DNA of 28,388 nucleotides from a virus: positions 1 through 28,388 of IMG/VR virus record IMGVR_UViG_3300042147_000037, one strand, 5' to 3'. Shown one piece after another: positions 21,797 to 28,372 of the stretch. Numbering within the stretch: position 1 is the first letter of the stretch; every line of letters begins with the position of its first letter. The translations under genes were made by a program, and so were the position numbers. A model generated the notes under the pieces. The model was not told the DNA's origin. It did not search any database and saw only the letters and a program-made list of their open reading frames with translations.

Positions 21797-22666
21797 CTAG
21801 CTGTACTCTTTACCTTCGGGAATCTTGAGATCGAGAAGAGCCTGATTAACGTCGTCAGCACTGAGTGGCTTGACGCTCATCTTCTTCAATGTTCCGTTTG
21901 GGTTGAGTACGATGAGAGGAGCCTCGGAGAGATGTCCGCGGTCATTGTCGTCAATAACCGAGTTATAGCCCTTTTCACGAACAGCTTTGAAATACGCTGA
22001 GTTGAGAGGAGTGTCAGCATACTGCATTTCGGTGAAGTCCTTATACGCTCTCAGTCCCAGTTGATGAGAGTTCAAACGCTTCACTTCTTTGGGGTAACTC
22101 CTCTTCAGGTATTCCCTTCCGGTGACGGTCTTACCGTTCTTCAACGTGATGGACTTGGTATCCATCAAACCTATGAACGCATCAACACGAGCCTTCTCCG
22201 AAGGAGATTTGAGCGTGTTGACGGCTTTGAACGTCACCTCATAGTGCTGCTTGTAGGACTTGCTGCCTCCGGATTTGAACGGGTTCTTCGAGTTGGTCAG
22301 AGGCATGACCGCACGATAGAGACTTTGATCAGATTTTGTATAGGAAACGTAAGTAGATTCCCCATACGTTTCGGCGGATCTCTTTGTGACTCGACGTACG
22401 TTAGTACCCTTCCTGACCAGTTGATCCTTGGTCGAAAGTTTGTTGTACTCCTCGTCGGTCATCTTTCGAGTAAAAAGATCTTCGCCGGTTCTGTACTTGC
22501 TCTCCATGGCAGCAACAGCGAGATCGTTGTGCCTCTTTCGCGCTGCTTTACGCTGCTCCTTAGTCCAAGTTGAGGGTTCGGACTTCCTCACACCCCACTT
22601 CATACCCTTGACGCCGTAATGAGAGAGTTCGCCCGAAGACGTCATCCCTTTGATCTTGTACGGCAC
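21797..22666 (-). CDS. HYGVKGMKWGVRK-tagged protein of unknown function (289 aa)
   Basis: The shared tag (HYGVKGMKWGVRK) lies near the N-terminus at about residues 16-28, followed by a basic helical linker (WTKEQRKAARKRHND). The rest has GTNVRRVTKRSAETYGESTY, QSLYRAVMPL and a C-terminal GYNSVIDDNDRGHLSEAPL, then IVLNP. I recall similar tagged proteins in prophages; the VRRVT ... STY spacing vaguely resembles ADP-ribosyltransferase motifs, but no catalytic Glu is identified. GTG at 22666 is preferred because the strong GGAGG lies six bases upstream of it; the ATG at 22672 touches that site. It precedes the portal by 32 bases. A packaged cargo role is inference. Confidence 0.75.
   Translation of the reverse strand: MPYKIKGMTSSGELSHYGVKGMKWGVRKSEPSTWTKEQRKAARKRHNDLAVAAMESKYRTGEDLFTRKMTDEEYNKLSTKDQLVRKGTNVRRVTKRSAETYGESTYVSYTKSDQSLYRAVMPLTNSKNPFKSGGSKSYKQHYEVTFKAVNTLKSPSEKARVDAFIGLMDTKSITLKNGKTVTGREYLKRSYPKEVKRLNSHQLGLRAYKDFTEMQYADTPLNSAYFKAVREKGYNSVIDDNDRGHLSEAPLIVLNPNGTLKKMSVKPLSADDVNQALLDLKIPEGKEYS
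22583..22621 (-). repeat. HYGVKGMKWGVRK tag coding segment, copy in the 289-aa gene
   Basis: Thirteen codons encoding HYGVKGMKWGVRK. The DNA core CCCTTGACGCCGTA (plus strand) is shared with the copies at 23083-23121 and 25577-25615, with several synonymous differences here. Confidence 0.85.
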
Positions 22667-22683
22667 GAACATCCTCCTTCCGG

Positions 22684-23136
22684 CTAGAGTGAAGAGATGT
22701 TGTAGACACCCTTGCGGTTCTTGGCGTAGTCCGGACCGGTTGTCGCATGACGGGGAAGCCCCATCGCATCGGATACTGCGGCACGACCTCGGTTTGTCTC
22801 GGCTCGCTTTGCCACGGACTGAGCGGCAACACCTGCCGAGAGTTTGATGACGTTTCCGATCACTCGGGCGCCGGAAGCGATTTCCGGTCCGAAAAGGACG
22901 CCCAGACCTACAGCAGTTCTCTGGCGGGCATTGCGCCGCCTTTCGGCCGTTCGGGCTTGATCCAGCGTCTTCCCTTGGTTCAAACGCCGGTTGATGCGCT
23001 TGACGCCTCGCTTACCGTGCTGGGTCTTGTCATAGGCCCTGCTTCCGGCGGAGTACTGCTGGTTCGGTGCGTTCAGCTCCGCACGTCGGACGCCCCATCG
23101 CATGCCCTTGACGCCGTAGTGAACGAGTTCACTCAT
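22684..23136 (-). CDS. HYGVKGMRWGVRR-tagged basic protein (150 aa)
   Basis: The tag lies at residues 6-18, almost at the N-terminus. It is followed by YDKTQHGKRGVKRINRRLN, a segment I recall in other phage proteins that carry this tag, then a strongly basic run (ARTAERRRNARQR, 61-73), a hydrophobic helix at about 75-109 and a C-terminus ending GVYNISSL. Basic charge would suit contact with packaged DNA; the hydrophobic part could insert into a membrane on ejection. ATG at 23136 follows AGGAGATCGAC. Function unknown. Confidence 0.75.
   Translation of the reverse strand: MSELVHYGVKGMRWGVRRAELNAPNQQYSAGSRAYDKTQHGKRGVKRINRRLNQGKTLDQARTAERRRNARQRTAVGLGVLFGPEIASGARVIGNVIKLSAGVAAQSVAKRAETNRGRAAVSDAMGLPRHATTGPDYAKNRKGVYNISSL
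23083..23121 (-). repeat. HYGVKGMRWGVRR tag coding segment, copy in the 150-aa gene
   Basis: Thirteen codons encoding HYGVKGMRWGVRR. The first 21 bases in coding direction are identical to those of the copy at 25577-25615, more than protein-level conservation alone would require. Confidence 0.85.
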
Positions 23137-23156
23137 GTCGATCTCCTGACGGAATA

Positions 23157-23399
23157 TCAGGCTTCGAGGGCGGCGACCCGAGCCTCGAGCTTGGCGATGG
23201 CCTCGAGAAGGGTGTCCGTCTCCTCGACGTCGTCCGCTGCGACAGGGGCGTAGCCCGTCATCACGATGTTGGTACCGGACGGAGACCAGAGATCGCCCTC
23301 CTCGGTCACGAGAGCGATCTTAGCCGTGTACCGGTTACCGAGACTGCTCAGGTTTTCGGTGACGACGGCACGGCCTACGAAACCGTTGAAACCACTCAT
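23157..23399 (-). CDS. Small protein with C-terminal coiled coil (80 aa)
   Basis: Residues 1-50 look beta-rich (FVGRAVVTENL, YTAKIALVTEEGDLW); residues about 58-80 form a short heptad-type helix (TDTLLEAIAKLEARVAALEA) that could trimerise. This is the plan of small head-decoration or fibre-base proteins, which is a guess. ATG at 23399 overlaps the terminase stop as ATGA with GGAGGCATTCGA before it, so it is translationally coupled to the terminase. Codons are largely G/C-ending. No specific family is recognised. Confidence 0.7.
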   Translation of the reverse strand: MSGFNGFVGRAVVTENLSSLGNRYTAKIALVTEEGDLWSPSGTNIVMTGYAPVAADDVEETDTLLEAIAKLEARVAALEA

Positions 23400-25141
23400 T
23401 CGAATGCCTCCTTATGGAGCTTGTACGCGACGAAGGCGTCCAACATCGCGGCTACGTTGTCGATCTTGGCTTCCTGGCGCTTCTTCCAAAGCTTCCGGTT
23501 ACCGTTTGTGTCTTCCATCGTGATGGCATTACCCATCGCGAAGGTCATCAGATCCTGATCAAATATGAGCAAGCGTTCGCCACTCAGAGCCTTCAGTTCA
23601 CCAAGCGGAACAGACTCTGTACGCGCCCCCTGGATGACTTTCTCTATGCCATACGGCCCATTCTCCGCTTCCCAGCGGGTGACGAACTCCTTAGCGTTGT
23701 AGGGGTCGAAACCAAATGCGCGCACGTCATAGTCAGATCTCTGGATGAAGTCATCCAGATCATCATAGACTTCCATCATGTCGAGGATGGTGCCTTCCAT
23801 GATATGAAGGCTGCCCTCGTTTATGAAGTCGTCATACTTCTTCCGCATTGCGCCTGGAAGGTTCATCAATGTCAGAGAAGTGATGTAGCTACGAGTCTTG
23901 ATTCCGAACCCGCCGTTGCCTAGCGGGAACATGAAGGTGAAGGCACAGAAGTCGTCACCCTGCGAAAGGTCAGCACCTAGTGCGCAGGGCATACCGTCGA
24001 ACCAGGCCCGAGGATGCGGAAGTGTCTCCTCGTAAGTGAAGAAGTACGTGAAGCCTTCCATGGGTATCCCGAATCTCTTGGCGAGAATATCATTCCTCGC
24101 CGCTGGGGCTTTCTCGGCCCGTTCGACATCGAGCTGATAGACGTCGTAAGTAACTGTCTTGCCGAGATTCGGGTTGGCCTTCAGCCACGTCTCCGGATTT
24201 GCGACTTCTTCCAGTTCATCCAGCTTGTAATGCCAGATCGAAACGTGGGGTGCTTGGTACTTACCTTTGAGAATATCGGCAAGCTCAAGCTTGATGGTGT
24301 CACCACTGCCATTCCGGACTGTTCCCTCAGAACTGACAGCCACGATGAGGTAGTCGTCGAGCTTTGAGGCTCCCTGTTCGATGGCACCGATGACATCCTC
24401 TCGCAGATCCCCAGAAAGCCACTCATCTACAGTGGCGACCTTGGTCCGAAGACCCTGCAATTTATTGATGGTCATCGGACGGACTTCGAGCATCGAGCCG
24501 GTGAGGAAGTTTTCGACACCCTTTTTGGTCGCAGCGAGTTTAACTCTGTTCGCTTTTGATCCGGTTGTGTTCTGAAGTGATCCTTCTGTCAAAAATGCGA
24601 ACAGAGGTCCACGGCTCCGAGTGATAGAAGTGCGAATCGGTGACATTACCTCTTCGGCCTGCTTCATTGTCGGAGCTGTTGTGATCTGATGTGTCGTCGA
24701 CGTGTCCACATTGAGGAAATAGCTCTGAAGACACGACTCGTACAGCGACTTGGCGGCACCTCGGGCAACGATGAGGTACTGCTTTGTCGTCAGACGCTTC
24801 TTGACGATCTTGTCGACGTAAACGCCTCCGCGACCGTTCGGAAGGGGTTCGTAGACGCTTCGATTGACGAAGTAGTACCAGCAGAAAATCTGCTCGGCCC
24901 ACATCTTGAACGTGTCCAACAGATGCAGATCACTGCCATCGGTCAGCGTCAGCTCATTCTCACAATAGAGAATGAAACCCTCGGTCGGTCTTGGGTCGTA
25001 GTAGATGTTCGGGTTGGCGATGAGCGCGTCGATACGGTTCATCTCCAGTGAGATTTCCCGGTTTACAGGAATTTCTCCCCGAATAACCGCGGCACGGAAT
25101 TCGCCGTAATACTTCGGCGTCGCCGTGTTCGACAGTTCCAT
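23396..25141 (-). CDS. terL: Terminase large subunit (581 aa)
   Basis: DNA-packaging motor with ATPase and nuclease domains, of the HK97 Terminase_1 type. The Walker A-like motif is RGAAKS (127-132), Walker B is VATVDE (235-240), and the nuclease acidic residues are likely D391 in GADLSQGDD, D479 in GFDPYNAKEF and D561 in IDNVAAMLDAF. Length is usual. ATG at 25141 follows GGAAGGAGGGTGG. It docks on the portal with the small subunit, whose gene is 2.7 kb upstream because several unrelated genes separate them. Confidence 0.95.
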   Translation of the reverse strand: MELSNTATPKYYGEFRAAVIRGEIPVNREISLEMNRIDALIANPNIYYDPRPTEGFILYCENELTLTDGSDLHLLDTFKMWAEQIFCWYYFVNRSVYEPLPNGRGGVYVDKIVKKRLTTKQYLIVARGAAKSLYESCLQSYFLNVDTSTTHQITTAPTMKQAEEVMSPIRTSITRSRGPLFAFLTEGSLQNTTGSKANRVKLAATKKGVENFLTGSMLEVRPMTINKLQGLRTKVATVDEWLSGDLREDVIGAIEQGASKLDDYLIVAVSSEGTVRNGSGDTIKLELADILKGKYQAPHVSIWHYKLDELEEVANPETWLKANPNLGKTVTYDVYQLDVERAEKAPAARNDILAKRFGIPMEGFTYFFTYEETLPHPRAWFDGMPCALGADLSQGDDFCAFTFMFPLGNGGFGIKTRSYITSLTLMNLPGAMRKKYDDFINEGSLHIMEGTILDMMEVYDDLDDFIQRSDYDVRAFGFDPYNAKEFVTRWEAENGPYGIEKVIQGARTESVPLGELKALSGERLLIFDQDLMTFAMGNAITMEDTNGNRKLWKKRQEAKIDNVAAMLDAFVAYKLHKEAFE

Positions 25142-25156
25142 CGTCCACCCTCCTTC

Positions 25157-26167
25157 CTACTGCGTCATTCGCCTTACGACGACTCCGGCGCCTGCTGCGG
25201 CTGCTGGACCGACTCCACCTGTGAAATATCCGAAGGTGGCGGCAGCGGCGGTCTTGAGCCCGGTCTTGACGTGCTCACCTGTCGGGGTTTCCAGGAACTT
25301 GCGGGTCTTCTCGATGGTGTTACCTATGGCGAGCATCTTCTTGACCTGATTGTGTCCTCGGTCAATTATCGCCTGCTGCTGAGGCGAGGGAGAGGTGATC
25401 GACTGCTGGAAACGACGCTCCAGATCCATTCGCTCGAGGTACTGACGCATCTCCTGATTGGAAAGGGAGCCGGTACCCTTGGTCTGAATCTTGTCGTGGA
25501 GCTTGTTGGCGTTCCGGGCATCTTCGGATAGGCGTGGCTTGGGTCCGCTTGGAGCGCTGGCGAGTTCGGCATCGCTTCTGCGAACACCCCACTTCATGCC
25601 CTTGACGCCGTAGTGGTAGAGGTCGTCCATGGCGATACGTCCTCTTTCGATCTGAGACATCGCTACCGCCATCTCGGTTTCCGGATACTTGAGTTCGAAC
25701 GTGGGACCTACAGAGTCGTCGACCCAGACAGCGATACGGTCGAAGCTCACGTAGGTGACTTCTCGGTGATCGATCGGGTCTTTCGCCGGGTTGTCGGGAT
25801 ACCCTAGAGTGAGATGTGGTGTCCACGAAGGGTATTGCTTCGGGATCAGATACGCTTTCCGGATCAACTCGTTCTGAAGGAGATGACTTCTGAACAGAGC
25901 GATGTCCTTCGTCCACTCCTTGTGGAAGAAGAGAACATCCGCATTCTGGTCACCCAGCTCCCCGCGCTTCTCGACTTCGAGTACGAAAGGACTGAGCTGA
26001 GATGCAGCATGCTCGACCTGCCCGACGACGAGTTCCATCTCGGCGGCATCAAAAGGATTTGCGCCGAGATAGAGGAGGGTGAGATGCGGTTCCTTCTCGC
26101 TGGAGATCTTCCGAACGTAGTCTCCCTCGCGAGGGAGGGCTACTACAACGAGATCGGTTCGGTCCAT
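25157..26167 (-). CDS. 2H phosphoesterase domain fused to HYGVKGMKWGVRR tag and helical tail (336 aa)
   Basis: Residues 1-165 are a 2H phosphoesterase (2'-5' RNA ligase superfamily) with both H-x-T motifs: PHLTLLYLG (His28, Thr30) and PHLTLGY (His118, Thr120). The tag HYGVKGMKWGVRR is at 185-197. Residues 198-336 are helical with a hydrophobic Ala/Gly-rich end (about 301-331). Known 2H enzymes act on 2'-5' or cyclic nucleotide bonds; T4 Acb1 of this superfamily degrades CBASS signals, other members process tRNA or ADP-ribose phosphates. ATG at 26167 overlaps the adaptor gene by 25 bases. The active-site pairs are intact, so activity is plausible; the substrate is unknown. Confidence 0.85.
   Translation of the reverse strand: MDRTDLVVVALPREGDYVRKISSEKEPHLTLLYLGANPFDAAEMELVVGQVEHAASQLSPFVLEVEKRGELGDQNADVLFFHKEWTKDIALFRSHLLQNELIRKAYLIPKQYPSWTPHLTLGYPDNPAKDPIDHREVTYVSFDRIAVWVDDSVGPTFELKYPETEMAVAMSQIERGRIAMDDLYHYGVKGMKWGVRRSDAELASAPSGPKPRLSEDARNANKLHDKIQTKGTGSLSNQEMRQYLERMDLERRFQQSITSPSPQQQAIIDRGHNQVKKMLAIGNTIEKTRKFLETPTGEHVKTGLKTAAAATFGYFTGGVGPAAAAGAGVVVRRMTQ
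25577..25615 (-). repeat. HYGVKGMKWGVRR tag coding segment, copy in the 2H phosphoesterase gene
   Basis: Thirteen codons encoding HYGVKGMKWGVRR, placed in mid-protein between the enzyme domain and the helical tail. A Met (AMDDLY) lies five residues before it, resembling the N-termini of the two other tagged proteins. Confidence 0.85.
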
Positions 26168-26502
26168 TGGTCACCCTCCCTCAGGACGCTGATCCTATAC
26201 GTGTATTCGTCCCTCTGCAGCTTGTACGCATCCCCGAGGAAGGATGTTCCTGGAGGATCGAACAGCCTCTTCACTTCGAGATAGACGAATGACTTGACGA
26301 AGTTGTACCGCCTGTCAGGGAGGAAGTCTTCCCACAAGGCCGAGTCATCCTCGATCTCGAACCCGTCTTCGGGACCGACTCCCAGCTGTGTCAGAGTAGC
26401 GAACACAGAGTTGATGTGTATCAAGAGATCGAGATCGAAGCTGTCGTCGTCTTCGGTCAGCCCGATAACCTTCTTGATGGTGTTGAGTATGCTCTGGGCC
26501 AT
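26143..26502 (-). CDS. Head-tail adaptor protein, out of place (119 aa)
   Basis: The pattern LNTIKKVIGL, INSVFATLTQLGVGPEDGFEI, DFLPDRRYNFVKSFVYLEVKRLFDPP is that of head-tail connector adaptors (HK97 gp6-like role) in phages of Gram-positive bacteria, which bind the portal and receive the head closure ring. Normally this gene follows the capsid gene; here it is some 8 kb away, upstream of the terminase. ATG at 26502 follows GGAGGAGG, preceded by GTCAAAAT as at the portal gene. Length is normal. Confidence 0.8.
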   Translation of the reverse strand: MAQSILNTIKKVIGLTEDDDSFDLDLLIHINSVFATLTQLGVGPEDGFEIEDDSALWEDFLPDRRYNFVKSFVYLEVKRLFDPPGTSFLGDAYKLQRDEYTYRISVLREGDQWTEPISL

Positions 26503-26529
26503 GTGGGAAACCTCCTCCCATTTTGACAG

Positions 26530-27252
26530 TTAGCGCTTGCCCTGCCGGATCAGCTTGTTGACTTCGCGCTGGACGTTGACAGGGTTGTAGCCCGCTTCCC
26601 TCAGGTCCTCCGACCGCTCGGGGTCGTTGCCCCACTGACCCCTGAGAACCTCGGCGGCGACCTGCTGGACGGTCTTCTGACCCTTCTTCGGAGTCATGAG
26701 CTCTTCGACCCGGTCCTGGACCTTCTGGAAGTCGTAACCCGCCTTGAGGAGCCTGCGGACCCGGTCCGGACCGTTGCCCCAGTCACCACGAAGGACTTCC
26801 TGAGCCAGCTGCTCGATCGTCTTCCTGGTGGGGGTGGAGGGGTCCGGGGAGGAGGGGGAGTCGCCGGGCTTCTGGTAGCTGCCCGCGAAGAACAGCACGT
26901 GGACGTGGTCGTAGTGGTTCTCGGTGACGCTTCCACGGTCAGCCATCTTGCGCCGGACGCCGGGCTGAGTGACCGTCGAAGTGATGTGCTGTTCCCAGAT
27001 CACATGCTGGAGCCGCAGACGCTTGCGGTGCTTCCAGATGTAGTTGCGGATCCAGTCACCGGCCGCCTCGTTGTGGACCATGAGGTCGAGTGCCCGGCCG
27101 GTGGCGTGCTCCGAGCTGGAGCCCATGCCCCACATGTACCAGATCTCGTGACCAGCCTTTGCGGCCGCATCGAAGATCTCTCGAGATATGGACCGAGTCG
27201 CGGGCTGTACCTTGCCGAGCTTGGCACTGACGGTGCTATAGGCAGTGGTCAT
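26530..27252 (-). CDS. Endolysin: M15/VldE-like peptidase with two CW_7 repeats (240 aa)
   Basis: The catalytic domain (residues 1-125) carries the zinc-site pattern SSEHATGRALD (His49, Asp56) and HYDHVH (His116 or 118), as in D-Ala-D-Ala carboxypeptidase-like and actinobacterial VldE-like lysins that cut peptidoglycan peptides. After a Pro/Ser linker (129-142) come two CW_7 (Cpl-7) repeats at about 144-185 and 193-235, each with L-R-G-x-WGN, which bind the muropeptide. No signal peptide is seen, so release would depend on the holin at 3520-3912. Codons are strongly G/C-ending. ATG at 27252 overlaps the upstream stop as ATGA. Its place between HNH and head genes is unusual. Confidence 0.88.
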   Translation of the reverse strand: MTTAYSTVSAKLGKVQPATRSISREIFDAAAKAGHEIWYMWGMGSSSEHATGRALDLMVHNEAAGDWIRNYIWKHRKRLRLQHVIWEQHITSTVTQPGVRRKMADRGSVTENHYDHVHVLFFAGSYQKPGDSPSSPDPSTPTRKTIEQLAQEVLRGDWGNGPDRVRRLLKAGYDFQKVQDRVEELMTPKKGQKTVQQVAAEVLRGQWGNDPERSEDLREAGYNPVNVQREVNKLIRQGKR

Positions 27253-27455
27253 TCGGACGACTCCTTCTTGTTCGTCTCTTCGGCGTCGAAGTCGGCCTCT
27301 GCTTCATCGGCTTCGAGCTTGTTCTCGTCGAAGACGTCCGGCTCGTTGGGAGGCTCGGGGGTTTTAGCAGTCTTCTTGGCGGTCATACTCGTCACCTTTG
27401 TTTCGGGAACGGATTGGAATTCGTCGTAGAGGTGATGGATTCCCTCGATGCCCAT
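27249..27455 (-). CDS. Small acidic protein (68 aa)
   Basis: No family is recognised. A short N-terminal motif (MGIEGIHHLYDEFQSV) is followed by a Lys/Pro region and a very acidic C-terminus (LEADEAEADFDAEE), probably disordered. ATG at 27455 is chosen because GGTGA lies about nine bases upstream; a GTG at 27464 overlapping the HNH stop as GTGA is a real alternative. It overlaps the endolysin start by four bases. Function unknown. Confidence 0.6.
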   Translation of the reverse strand: MGIEGIHHLYDEFQSVPETKVTSMTAKKTAKTPEPPNEPDVFDENKLEADEAEADFDAEETNKKESSE

Positions 27456-27460
27456 GACGG

Positions 27461-27871
27461 TCACCAAAGTTTCGTGTCGCCGGGTCTGCGTTCGATCGGT
27501 CTCAGAGGAGCCAGTTTTCCGTCGCCGTAGTGAATGGCGTTGTGAGTTCTCAGAGTGACCGTGATGAGATTGTTCGGATCAAGGATGCTCGGGTCACTGG
27601 ATTCGACGTCTGCAACAGTCATCGGATTCAAGTGATGTATGTAGAGGGCCTGGTGGATCTCGAAACCTTCGACGCCCATGTCGCATCCGTTGTCACGGAC
27701 AATGATCTCGTTACGAAGTCTCTTCCACTCTCTCGACCGGTAGAACATCTGGTTGAGATAACGATCGAAACCGAAAGTCTCTCTGCCGACTTTCCCCCGG
27801 AGGGAAAGGTACTCGAAGCGTTCCTCGAATGTGGGGAGTCGGATCAGTTCGGAATACGATCTACTGATCAT
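27461..27871 (-). CDS. HNH endonuclease (136 aa)
   Basis: The HNH core is present: HH at 79-80 (ALYIHHLNPMT), Asn101 in PNNLITV and His110/His114 in RTHNAIHYG, with a Cys63 region upstream (VRDNGCDMG) that lacks a full zinc-binding Cys set. HNH proteins beside terminases in HK97-like phages help the terminase cut DNA at genome ends, and the position directly after the small subunit suits that role. ATG at 27871 overlaps the small terminase stop by 11 bases. Confidence 0.88.
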   Translation of the reverse strand: MISRSYSELIRLPTFEERFEYLSLRGKVGRETFGFDRYLNQMFYRSREWKRLRNEIIVRDNGCDMGVEGFEIHQALYIHHLNPMTVADVESSDPSILDPNNLITVTLRTHNAIHYGDGKLAPLRPIERRPGDTKLW

Positions 27872-28220
27872 CTTCTTCGCCGTAACCGTTGTAGGAGCGG
27901 AGAGCCTTGATGACTTGCTTGTAGCCGTCTTCCATCCGCTGTTGGGCTAGCAGGGCTTCACGTTTGGCCTCCAGCAAAGCGTTCTCATGCTCGAGCCGTT
28001 CCTTCTCCAACCTCTCTCTTGCCGAACCGGCTTTGAGAAATGCCGAGATCACCTGAGCAGACGCTGTTCCGTCTTCCAACTGACGCTCTGCCAGATCCCA
28101 GGCAAGACCAATCAGTTGGTTCTCACGACCCTCTGGAGTGGTTGCAGTACTACGCCGGGGCCGCCTAGGTTCTGATCCACTACTACGTGGTTCAGGATTA
28201 CTTCGCCTGCGCGGCGGCAT
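27861..28220 (-). CDS. Small terminase subunit-like protein (119 aa)
   Basis: A basic Pro/Arg/Ser-rich N-terminus (1-30) is followed by GRENQLIGLAWDLAERQLEDG (31-51), ASAQVISAFLKAGSARERLE and a long charged coiled coil (about 68-105), ending NGYGEEDDQ. I recognise this pattern from small terminase-like proteins encoded just before HNH and large terminase genes in phages of Gram-positive hosts. It would recognise phage DNA and recruit the large subunit. ATG at 28220 lies six bases after AGGTGA; a GTG at 28229 is possible. Assignment rests on pattern and position. Confidence 0.75.
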   Translation of the reverse strand: MPPRRRSNPEPRSSGSEPRRPRRSTATTPEGRENQLIGLAWDLAERQLEDGTASAQVISAFLKAGSARERLEKERLEHENALLEAKREALLAQQRMEDGYKQVIKALRSYNGYGEEDDQ

Positions 28221-28226
28221 AGTTCT

Positions 28227-28254
28227 CACCTACTTTCTAGTGGGTTCATGTCAA
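28227..28254 (-). promoter_or_regulatory. Weak promoter candidate before the small terminase gene
   Basis: Minus strand has an exact TTGACA (plus 28249-28254) and, after 16 bases, TAGGTG. The -10 match is poor and coincides with the ribosome binding site AGGTGA, which would leave almost no leader, so the pair may be chance. Confidence 0.25.
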
Positions 28255-28265
28255 GAAAAGTGAAA

Positions 28266-28337
28266 GTTCTTCAGGGGCTTACTCGCGTGGAGACGGCTGC
28301 CAAACCAAACACTTACGCGAGTAAGCTCCTCAGGAAC
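28266..28337. repeat. Long imperfect inverted repeat upstream of the terminase genes
   Basis: Arms 28266-28288 and 28315-28337 match at 20 of 23 positions when one is reverse-complemented, with a perfect 12-base inner part (GCTTACTCGCGT). The 26-base spacer is not symmetric. Its position just before the small terminase gene is where packaging or end sites (cos/pac) often lie. It could also be a regulator binding site or an RNA hairpin. Confidence 0.7.
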
Positions 28338-28345
28338 CCTCGGGG

Positions 28346-28372
28346 GCAAAAACTTCTGCGGAAAAGTTCCGC
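28346..28372 (-). terminator. Terminator-like hairpin at the right edge
   Basis: Minus strand GCGGAA-CTT-TTCCGC is a six-base perfect stem (28358-28372), followed by AGAAG and TTTTTG. It would end a transcript arriving from beyond the window. No gene is visible between it and 28220: the stretch 28221-28388 is non-coding and holds this hairpin and the inverted repeat. Confidence 0.45.
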
